From NCBI RefSeq assembly GCF_001039355.2, contig NW_019774958.1:574866-638865 (forward strand): a stretch of DNA of 64,000 nucleotides, written 5' to 3'. The DNA is from Lingula anatina. Taxonomy: Eukaryota; Brachiopoda; Lingulata; Lingulida; Lingulidae. The position numbers were made by a program, and so were the translations under genes. The notes under the pieces are model-generated. The model was not told where the DNA came from and ran no database searches. It worked only from the letters and a program-made list of their open reading frames with translations. Shown piece after piece: positions 1 to 22,800 of the stretch (position 1 is the stretch's first letter; each line of letters begins with the position of its first letter).

Positions 1-258
1 AGATAAAGTGATAATACATTTTTGCTATAAATATTTATGTGGAGTTGTCCAGTTTTTGATAGCATTAATTTTCGAAGGAGAAAGGATAACGAAAGGATAA
101 TATACTTGGTGTGATTTAATGTTTTACATGTAGTTACTTTTTACATTTGCTTAAATATTTTAACTACTTCTTATATTTGCTTGAAAGAAGATGGCATGCA
201 GGGCTCCATAGCCCCCCTTTTCACTGTTAAGAACTGGCATGGTTTAAAAAAACTTCCG

Positions 259-286
259 TGTGTGTGTGTGTGGGGGGGGGGGGGGA
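259..286. repeat. GT microsatellite followed by a poly-G run
   Basis: A short (GT)n tract runs directly into a run of more than ten G. This is simple sequence with no coding content. Short reading frames overlapping it are low-complexity artefacts. Confidence 0.9.
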
Positions 287-529
287 GGCAAGGAGTTACC
301 TCCCTCAGCTCCTGTGATCTTTTATGTTGATTAATTACCCAAACTAACAGGTCTGTAGTCGGAAAGGGAGGGGGCAACCCCAGAAGAAGGTTGTTTGTTC
401 AGGGCAACATATGACCTACAGTACGTACACGGAGGTTTGGGGGCGTACCGATAAAATTTAGTCCCAAAATATTACACGTCCCTATACTCCCGTTATCGAT
501 AGATACATAAAGGAAAAAATGAAAATACT

Positions 530-1970
530 TCTTTTTAGATTCTTTCACTTTTTTCAGCATATATGCAACACTGATACATGTAACATGATAAGTGGAAAAC
601 CATTTTACCTGTTGGCTTGAAACTTACAGAACTGATGAATATTCATAATACGCAGGTCAAGTTTGAAAACCAGCTTGATCGGACCTTTTTATAAAAATTA
701 TGCTGTTTTGTTTTTCACTTTTTTTCAGCATATATGCAACAATGATAAGGCATTTAAAGGAAAACCGATCAGCCTTTTTTCTTGCAACTCACAGGAGTGA
801 TCAGTCTGACTAGTATATAGAGATCAAGTTTGAAAATAAACTTGATCAGTTAAGTTTTGATGAAGTTATGCTTTTTTAGTATTATGTGGGTTTTCTTCAG
901 ATTTAATTCTTAGGCATGTTAACAGTCTCATTATAGAACTGATTAGATATGTTAAAGTGTTGTTTTCACATTTTCTGCTTCTTAACAATATTGTTAGTTG
1001 ATCATATAAAAATGACGGTAAACCTGTGATCGTATATTGTGTAATAAAGTATCAAAAATGGAAAGGAACTCGTACCATTGCAGTTCGTCAGATTCCATCT
1101 TTTACTAGGTTAAGAATCTCAGAATGGAGCAAGTTGGACATTTAAAATTGTTCTATTGATATTTTTCCTTTGACAACATTTTTTAAACTGATAATTTAAA
1201 AATGACAGTAAGTTGATTATTTTGTTTTATGTTTAAAAAAGTATTGAAAATGGAAATAAACTCTTTTCAATACAGTTTTCTCTTGTTTAGATTTTGGGAT
1301 TTTCAAGGTGTGACTCTGAACTATATGTGCTAGTCACATTTACTGAATATCCATGATACTTTTATTTTATTATCAAAAAATTGATGGTAATTATGCTGTT
1401 AAGCAATGTGTAATATTGCATCAAAATTGAACAAAACCCTATTTTGGGAACTGCCTCCATAGTGATCGTGAAAGGAAAACCATGTCACTTATTCTTCTCA
1501 CACATACAGGAAAGAAACATAGGACTGAAATACAGCTTCAGTTTGAAAATCTGTCTCATAAGGTAATTTTCTTATAGTTATGCATTTTCTTTGTGAAAAT
1601 TTTCATCTTTCACATATTGGAATTTTCAATGTGGGACTTACAGATCCCTTGGGCACGAAGCCCAGTGGTAATCAAATGTTCTTAATGTCCATTTTTTAAT
1701 AGTAGATATTTAAAGATTGGTGGTATTTATACAGTTAATCATTACGTAATGTTGCATCAAAATTAACAAAAAACCTTCTTTGTGCACTGCCACCATTAAC
1801 GTTATGGAAAGAAAACTTACAAGAATGATTCTTAGGATTGACATACAGCTCATTTTAGAAAACCAGCTCTATTGGATTTTCATTTTTATTAAATTTATCC
1901 ATTTTTTGTGAAATTTTCATTTTTCTTGTTCTGAAATTTTCATTTTTCTCGTTCAAATTATAAGTTTGAA
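530..1970 (+). repeat. Ancient degenerate tandem array, unit about 165-190 bp
   Basis: Similar blocks recur about every 165-190 bp. The phrase 'cactttttttcagcatatatgcaac' type occurs near 547 and 717, 'gtttgaaaaccagcttgatc' near 661 and again altered near 830, and an 'aaaatgacggtaa...tatcaaaaatgga' type block near 1009, 1199, 1377 and 1712. The copies are strongly diverged, so the array is old. The same family appears in reverse orientation at 14300-14790. No gene is visible in this stretch. Confidence 0.6.
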
Positions 1971-1989
1971 TGGCAGCTTCATTGGAATT

Positions 1990-2217
1990 ATATTTACCTC
2001 CGCCAAAGAGGTTATGTTTTCACCCCTGTTTGTCTGTCATCAACATAACTCAAAAAGTTATGGACCTATTTTTGATGAAATTTTCAGGAACTGTCAGAAG
2101 TGGGTCAAGGAGGAGATGATTAGTTTTTGGTGGTGGTCTGGATCAATAATCAATCAGTAATAATCAAAAATTGCTGCCTTGGCAGAGGTCTGTGTTCTCA
2201 GAGTTCTTTTCTAGTTT
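1990..2217 (+). mobile_element. MITE of the CCTCCGCCAAGGAGG type
   Basis: The left end reads ACCTCCGCCAAAGAGGTTAT and the right end GCCTTGGCAGAGGT, which are imperfect inverted repeats. The inside contains the 'cacccctgtttgtctgtc' and 'ttatggacctatttttgatg' phrases typical of a MITE that I know from many fish and marine-invertebrate genomes. The open frame at 1966-2160 is only the element read through. Confidence 0.7.
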
Positions 2218-2428
2218 TATGTTTTTCTTTTAAATTTTTTCTCAAACACTGGCATTTGTGACTTTTAACTCCCATCCGCCTGAGGCTCTGCACATTTTCT
2301 GTATTTCCACATAAGCACTTGTATTGGTTTTTATGTCTTTAAATATAATGTAATATTATTTTATCAAATATTGGGACTTTCACCATGTGAATTTGAACTC
2401 TCATAGTCCTAAAACTGTTATCTTATTG

Positions 2429-2475
2429 AAGGGGTGGATTGAGACCATCTTCTGGGTCTTCCGGAAGCTGGTCAG
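2429..2475 (+). mobile_element. Fragment of the 6822-6989 MITE family
   Basis: The phrase around GGGGTGGATTGAGACCATCT and 'tcttctgggtcttcc' matches the reverse complement of the right end of the element at 6822-6989. Only one end is present. Confidence 0.45.
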
Positions 2476-2852
2476 GTTTTTAAGTTTATATTGACCAGTA
2501 TCTATTTTTTTTCTGTAGCTTACAATGATGATTTTGATAAACAGACAATTTACAGATATAAAACACAGCATCAGCAAAGATGGTTGAGCAGCATTTATCT
2601 TTTATACAAACAGTATCAATTAGCATAATCTATGTACTCTACCCTACTTGAACATGTAACTGTGGCCTTTACTTGACTTAATATACATTCTGATTCAAGT
2701 TAAAATTGTTGTGGTAATAAGTGTTTTAAGTTGACATTAAAAGCTCATTTTATCCATTTATTCATACGATGTTTAACAATATTTCTACAAGTTTATAAAA
2801 TTTAATTATATGGTATGTTTATTCTGATTCATCCAATTGTGATATTCGGAGA

Positions 2853-3005
2853 CAAAAATATTAACTCTAATACTGCAATACCACCAGCAGTGTCACCTGT
2901 AGTAACAGTGCCCTGAAGGTGTCCTTGTGATAAAGGACGAAATGTCAGAGTCTCTGCAAAACAGCAGATATATGTAAGTGTCTAGTATTAGAGAGAATAT
3001 TTTTG
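2853..3005 (+). mobile_element. Small foldback element with hammerhead-like core
   Basis: The ends (caaaaatatt.a.ctctaatact at 2853 and agtattagagagaatatttttg ending at 3005) are inverted repeats of about 20 bp. Between them lies CCTGAAGGTGTCCTT, a short loop, then AAGGACGAAATG. This resembles the conserved CUGANGA, stem II and GAAA parts of a hammerhead ribozyme, but the seventh core base is G instead of A and the other helices are weak. It may be a decayed ribozyme-bearing retroelement end. Confidence 0.35.
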
Positions 3006-3493
3006 CCTTTATATATAGTATTTTTAACTTTGTAATTTTTTTACACTGATAAATAAATGTAAAACATTATTGCACATACTGTTAAGTATATATGTAATTT
3101 GTTATCAACATTAAACAAACAAGGATATACAAATACCATAATACAAAAATATTCTTTTGTAATATTTTCCTTTCATAAAAATTATCACATGAAAATTTCG
3201 GAATTCACCATTGTGTCTGAGAATTTAATTCATAATTAAATTTGTAACATTGTAAAAATGTGCACACTTCTGTCACATCATTTTACCAGAATAGTCTGTT
3301 CATACCATTGTAGCTGACTCCTAAAAGTCTTCAGCACCTCACACCTTAATATTTATATTACTTTTAAAAACATCTGATACAAGCATCTAATAAAAATCAT
3401 ACATCACTGAAATACTCTTTCTTCCCTTCAAAAAAGTTGCATATGCATTGACAAAAACACTGAAACATCTAACTGGTATGTGTCCTGCTCGAT

Positions 3494-3499
3494 TTAATT
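3494..3499 (-). other. Candidate poly(A) signal of DPYD
   Basis: On the minus strand this reads ATTAAA, about 120 bases past the DPYD stop codon. It is a common variant of the poly(A) hexamer. No canonical AATAAA was seen closer. Another ATTAAA lies near 3224. Confidence 0.3.
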
Positions 3500-3616
3500 A
3501 ATGGCACATATAGCTGTGGATTGTGGGGCAGTGTGATCCTATTGATATGTCTTTGTAATACCCAGATATCCGCAACCTCTTCTCTTCCATATAGAAGAAG
3601 CTTCCTTACTCCTTAC

Positions 3617-16717
<13,101 letters not shown>

Positions 16718-17915
16718 ATTATATCTTCCAATATCTCAATGCCTCAAAATAGTAATCGGTTATGTCGAAAACTTGGACCTGTAGGCGGACCGAAAACATG
16801 GTATAATCCTAATTCAACAAATTCTCGTTCAAGGGGCCTGTATATTCTCTTTTTTTAGTGGCAGCTAAACTCATGTTCACTTTTTAAGGGAAATCACTTG
16901 CCCATTTCTGATTTAAACCGATTAACGTCCAAATTTGTGAATGTAATCGGCCTTTTATTGAGCTGCACAGTCTACATCTTGATTAAATCATAGAAGTAGA
17001 GATGCAGCAGCCCTGAAAAAAATCTCATCTCAATACGATGACTATTTCCCAATGCATTTACCCGTTGCAAGAACGCACTGTCTAACCTTAATGTTACACA
17101 TCTGGGAGATCGGGTAGTAATTTTTGATGTGCATCTCGCCAGGGCCATGCCTGCCCTTCCCAATCGCAACATCGTCCGATACGCTGACGAAAACACAGGT
17201 GATGATTGGGCGGGGGACGCAACATCTCGTGAAGATAAAGGGATTGCACACGTGCCATAAGTTTTGAATTTGTTCCCCAAAATTCTGCTCTATGCTCTCA
17301 TGAAACCTTTTTTTACTGAAGACACCATTCTACTGTTATACTCCCCCTTTTAAAAATATTATAATATAATAATAATAATATGGAAAATGATCTCTACAAC
17401 CTTTTAATCACCTATGACCTTGTTCATTCTAACTATAGGCACACTGACTGTCATGAACATTCTTATTGATTTTTTTCACCAACAGCTAAAGGCACTCCTT
17501 ATTTATCGTCATTCGAATTTATGTTTTATACTGTAAATGAAATGGAAAAATGAACCATTTATCTGTATGATAATAAGGCACACTTAACAAGGGTCAAGCA
17601 CATAAAAAGAGGGCGCACATGTTCAATGGTGAAGTTTTAAGACATTTAGTTTTGTCTTCCCTCCATTTGTTTTTTTTTCCAGTGTCGCAATACTACTACA
17701 ATTGGAAAGCTGAATATTCAGAGATAAAAAATTAATAAATCCATTCCTAGTGTGGAACAAGAGTTGATAGCAGCAAGCACATTTAGCCTTACATAATTAT
17801 GAATTAAACCTAGGTCATGACCATCCTGTGACGAAATATTATTGTATCCGGGCTTTTTTCGCAATCGTACACGCAGAAAACGCAGCACGCGAAGAACTTT
17901 CAGTCTTTCTATTAC

Positions 17916-18023
17916 CTCACACAAACTATACATAGGGAGGCAGCCACGATCTTCCAGCTGTCTTTTGAATTCTCTCTTAAAATTGGAGAGTATCTCTGTT
18001 TGGTAGGAAACCGTACGTCCCAT
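17916..18023 (-). CDS. Candidate first exon of an unidentified minus-strand gene
   Basis: On the minus strand an ATG opens 36 codons (MGRTVSYQTEILSNFK...) and ends GAG followed by GTAATAG, a plausible splice donor in phase 0. The peptide is rich in charged helix-forming residues (FKREFKRQLEDR). I do not recognise it and found no second exon that follows convincingly. It could be chance. Confidence 0.22.
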
Positions 18024-18192
18024 CTATTGGATGGGTCTATCGACTTAACTAATTTATTAGCAAAAGAAACTGCGTGTATCACTATATTTGAACACAGGCA
18101 AACTTAAAATTGGTGGACATTTGCTCTTGACATTTATTGGTTTGCAGAGAATTTGCTTTTAATTTTTACTTCCTCTCCACCACTCGATTAAG

Positions 18193-18242
18193 ATGAAAAA
18201 TGAAGATAACATTGCAGAGAAATATAAGCATCAGTGGGCACA
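18193..18242 (+). CDS. Candidate first exon of an unidentified plus-strand gene
   Basis: An ATG opens 16 codons plus two bases (MKNEDNIAEKYKHQWA) ending at CA followed by GTAAGTG, a near-ideal splice donor. It starts 170 bases from the divergent minus-strand candidate. No matching downstream exon was found before the protease-lectin gene, so this is weak. Confidence 0.2.
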
Positions 18243-18645
18243 GTAAGTGTCTTCCGCAAAAACGTTTTTCACGTTTATTGTTGCACTTGTTTCTGCTGTT
18301 TATCCAGATAATCCTTTAAGATAAAATACAACAGCGTATGAAACCGCGCAAAAAGACCAGAGGTGTTTGGAGAACCAAAACCGTTGTTGAATTAATGTTC
18401 AACTGATCCTATCTAACTGGCAATCGAGGGTGTATAACTGTTTTAGTATTCTGATGACAGAATTGCGAATTGAAGCGGTCATAAGCATGTAAACAAAAAA
18501 ACACACTTTTTAATTTTAGTTGCAGCCTATAACGCATTCCTGACGTTGATTTGTTGGAGGCAAATAAAGTATTGCTAAAGTAACAATTAGTTTATAAGTA
18601 AAATGTAGGATAATAACAACATAAGAAGTGCATATGGTTACACTA

Positions 18646-19445
18646 AAAACAATTGTAATGACGACCTACTAATCCAACTAAATGTCACAATGACCTAAAG
18701 CCCGCAACTTGTATATTTAGCTTTATCAACCAATCGATAGTATACAGATAGAGTTCATTCCGTGCGCACTCGCATGTATATAGACATGCTCTCGTTTGTG
18801 CGTTTACTCAAATGTAAGTTCATCTAAAAAGAAAAAAAAATATTAATTTGGCAGCCGTTTATATAGGCCTATGCCATGTAAACAAAATAAAGCAACGTCG
18901 ATAAAAAAAATTATACAACGTTTCGCATCCGTCTTGAAAAAATCTAATATGGGGCTTCTTTGTGGTCTTTGATTATTGTCATGGTCCGCAACGCTATTGT
19001 CAAACACCCGGATAGATAGGGAAATTATTTTCTTCACAAGAAATTCATTGAAAATAAAACAATTGTAAAGATGACATATTAATCCAATAAAATGTCACAA
19101 TGACCTGCAGCCCGCAACATGTATATTTAGCTTTATCAACCAATCGCTAGTATACAGAGTTCATTCTGTGCGCACTCGCATATAGATATGCTCTCTATTG
19201 TGCGCTTACTCAGATGTAGGTTCCTCTAAAAAGAAAAAAATATTAATTTGGCAGCCGTTTACATATGCCATGTAAACAAAATAACGCAACGTCGATGAAA
19301 AAAATTATAAAACGTTTCGCATCCGTCTTGAAAAGATCTTTTATGGGACTTCTTTGTGGTCTTTGATTATTGTCATGGTCCGCAACGCTATTGTCAAACA
19401 CCCCGATAGATAAGGAACTTATTTTCTTCACAAGAAATTCATTGG
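18646..19445 (+). repeat. 410-bp tandem duplication upstream of the protease-lectin promoter
   Basis: Copy 1 (about 18646-19050) and copy 2 (about 19056-19445) are direct repeats offset by 410 bp, roughly 90% alike with small indels. Both contain 'caatgacct..agcccgcaac' and 'cgtttcgcatccgtcttgaa'. The second copy ends about 140 bp before the TATA box. Each copy has a matching minus-strand open frame of 62-64 codons, with an in-frame 6-bp difference. Confidence 0.85.
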
Positions 19446-19580
19446 TTAGTCAATATAAGTTCCTTGTGTATCATTCTTAAGGAAAGATATCAATCAAATA
19501 TGACAATAATTATCAGATTTTGTCACACCTTTTCTTCGTAAGGAATTTTTCAATTATAATAACACTTCTTCATTGACAAG

Positions 19581-19662
19581 TATAAAAAGGAGCAACGGTC
19601 CGCCTTTAAGTTACTCCATCATCGTTGGAGGTGAAGACACCAAACTACGACAGACTATATGT
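19581..19662 (+). promoter_or_regulatory. TATA-box promoter and 5' untranslated exon of the protease-lectin gene
   Basis: TATAAAAAGG at 19581-19590 is a strong TATA box. Transcription would start about 30 bp downstream near 19611. A GTAAGTG donor at about 19663 would close an untranslated first exon. The next acceptor (TTTTCAAG, ending at 19800) leads into the exon with the start codon at 19847. Confidence 0.6.
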
Positions 19663-19846
19663 AAGTGAACGCTAAAAACTATAACAATAACGTGTTAAGC
19701 ATGAGCAAGTAACGGAAGTCAATGCATTATCCTCTAGTAACGACTTTAAGTTACATGCATCAATGACAAACTTATGTAATTATTTCATTTAATTTTCAAG
19801 AGAGTCTTGACCATTGACATTTGCGTGTGAAGTCGGCTCTATCACA

Positions 19847-22800
19847 ATGTTTAGAGGTTTGGAGATTTCCGTGCTGTTTGGTAAGTTAGATTTGGTCAGA
19901 ATACGGCAACAAAAGAATTTAAACCACGGCTAGCTGGACTCGTATTGTATCTATTGTAACGTTAGTAAGTGACAGCATGCAGTGAATAAGAGCGGGGAGT
20001 GTTTAGTAGAGTAACTTAAGTTGATTGACATGCTCTTATGGTATTTATACAACTGCGCTTAGTGTAAACGAAGAGAAGGCCGCTAGAGATTGCATGAGGT
20101 AGGAATAGAAATGAAGGAAGCGGCGCGGGTAATAACTGGACAGTAGTTCAATAAATAATAAGAAAGATAATATCTGAGTTGTATTTGCTACCTCGCGTAA
20201 CATGAAGAAGACAAGCCAATAACTTCGTCACACTATCACTTATGCAATGTTTAAAAAACGGAAAAACATACTTTTTAAATTTTAAATAATTTACATATCT
20301 GTTGAATAGGCTTATAAGCCATTGATGCTTACCTTAAGATATCTATTTACGTAATTATTGGATGTTCGTTCATTTAACTTATGATTTCCAATTCTCGTTT
20401 AGTCCTTTTAGGTTTGACAGTGAGCGCCATCGAAATAGTGGATAGAGAAGAGTTACAGAAGAGGGTTATCGAATCATGCCCCGACCCTCCCTGTGACGTG
20501 TGGCCAGAACAACTATTACGGCTGCCAAGCAACGATTATGCTCTGTTAGAGATACATCGCGAGAAAGTGCCGAATTCAGACGATAGGAGAAAGAAAGGGC
20601 CAGTTGCAGTGAAAATCAAGTATGTGGAAACATTCAAAAACATCCCAGTTTTTGGACAAAACGTGGTATTGGAAAAAGTTGAAGTGAAGGACTATGACAA
20701 GAGAAGTAAAAAAGTTATGGCAACTGGGGGTTTCCGGCAGTTTGTTTATGGCACCATCGCTGAAGGCATCGAACAAGATCTTGAGTCCTTTATACCAGAG
20801 TTAACCGTTGAAGAAGCACTGAAAATTGCTATTAACAATGAAAAACAACAGAATACATCTCTCATCGTCTTTGAACCCAAGCGTGATGCATCACTGCAGA
20901 TCTACATGGATGAAGGTGGCAAGGTCAGACTTGCCTGGTATCTTAATTATAATGTCGAAAATTCAACGGAACCCTCTCGCCCTTTTTACTTCATCGACGC
21001 TTTAGATGGAACCATTTTGAAGCACTGGGAATCCATTGGTTTCTACTCCATGACAGGTGTACCTGGTGGAAATGTCAAGACTGGACAGTGGAAGTACGGA
21101 GAACTGCGATGGGCAGGAAGACCGCTGGACGTGTTTCAGTTCAGTGCAACTTGCTTCTACTTCAATGCCGATGCAAGGGTCACCAACTGTGGTAATAGTT
21201 GGGCTTGCAGCTGCGCCTCTGGTCCCGTGGCAACGGCTCTGTGCGCGACGGGCATCGTGGACGCCATCAATGGTGCTTACTCTCCTTTACATGACTCCTT
21301 CTACTTCACCAAAGCTGTGTACGATATGTACCGCGACTGGTTCAGTGACTTTACACTGCCAACCAACTACGGTGCCATGCGTATCCGAGCCCATTACGGC
21401 GTCAACTACCAGAATGCTTTCTGGAATGGCATGTGTACCACATATGGCGACGGGTTTACAACATTTTATCCCTTGGCTGTGGCCGATGTGGTGTCCCACG
21501 AGCTTGGCCACGCCTACACGGAAGCAACCTCAGGCCTTATTTACGCTGGGCAGTCCGGTGGGATGAACGAAGCCTTCTCAGATATAGCAGGCGAGGCGTT
21601 TAAGTACTATCTCCGGGGGCATAACGACTGGCGTCTCGGGCATGACATCATGAAGAATGGAGACGCGTTACGATACATGATGCACCCGCCTATTGCTCCT
21701 CCTTCTATCCAATGTGCTCGCTATTACCAAGGTCAGGGTGTCCATTACTCCAGTGGCATTTATAACAAGGCATTTTACATCTTAGCTACGACACCCGGCT
21801 GGACCACCAAGATTGCATTTGGAGTGTTTGCGAGAGCCAACAGACTATACTGGGTCAGTAACAGCAACTTTAACTCTGGCTCATGTGGGGTGATTCAAGC
21901 GGCATGGGACCTTGGCCACAATACCCAAGATGTGGCTGATGCTTTCGCACAGGTCGGGGTATTTTGCAGTGAGTACAGTTTTGTGCACAATTTTCCGGGT
22001 AAAGAATTTTCAAACTGTAACAAGGAATACATTTGCTACGAAAAAAAACTCTGTTCAGCAGTGTTAACTATATGCTTGCTTTGCAGAATGCCCTCCTGGT
22101 TTCGTTTCAAGGAATTCTTGGTCTTGTTACAAGTTCGTACGAGATGTGGCCAGCTGGGCAGAGGCGAATGTGAGTTAAGAAGTTTGAATGTCCTTTAACC
22201 TTTTTGTAATTGTACTTTTTAAAAGTTTGCATCTGATCACTAAAGCAAGTCAAAACATGTATTGGAGATTATACAATGCTTTTCCAGATAAAAAGGGCAC
22301 TTCATGATTTTTTAACGGACATACGGAGGTGAATACATAACCTCCTTCACAAGGGTAATAACATTATTATCTCGTTACTTTCTTAGAGGGACTTTACATT
22401 TTTTTGTTTAATTTCATCACAACCCCGCTCTAATATCACCAGGACATTCAATCATTCGTCTTATACCACGCGAACAAAAATTGGTATGGAAAAGTTCTCT
22501 TTATGGAGTACGAGTTTGAAAGTAATGAGTGGTGGCTATCGACCTTATTGATTTGCCTCAATCTCACAAATGTTTTCTTAAATAGTCACTGGGCTCATTT
22601 CCATTGACACGTGATTGATCCAACTCCGCGAAGACTCTCGATGAATGCAGTTAGTTTAAGAGATAAACTCGCCTTCTCTTGTTTCCAACATACTCGTATG
22701 ATTACCAGTTTTCGTGCATTCTATACTTAACGCCAGGAGGCTGCATTCAGCAAGTGTCCCCGGGGAGTTGGATCGATCCACGTGGACTGATGGCTGATAG

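Larger units (their letters stand above)
16718..19580. other. Intergenic interval between DPYD and the protease-lectin gene
   Basis: This interval must hold the DPYD promoter, which reads leftwards from near 16720, and the upstream region of the protease-lectin gene reading right. A minus-strand open frame at about 17090-17280 has no recognisable homology. A duplicated segment occupies 18646-19445. No gene can be firmly supported. Confidence 0.5.

Noticed and set aside
17042-17280. Minus-strand frames of 69 and 102 codons as an exon of a gene beside DPYD
   Set aside because: A possible donor (ATTAAG/GTTAGAC) exists, but there is no recognisable domain and no phase-matched partner exon.
20381-20402. 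Upstream in-frame ATG as the start of the protease
   Set aside because: It lies just before a TTTAG acceptor. Using the 19847 ATG and splicing 19880 to 20403 produces a proper signal peptide, while the internal ATG gives only a weak, short hydrophobic start.
21057-21566. 169-codon plus-strand and 74-codon minus-strand frames inside the protease exon
   Set aside because: They are out-of-frame shadows of the M4 catalytic domain.
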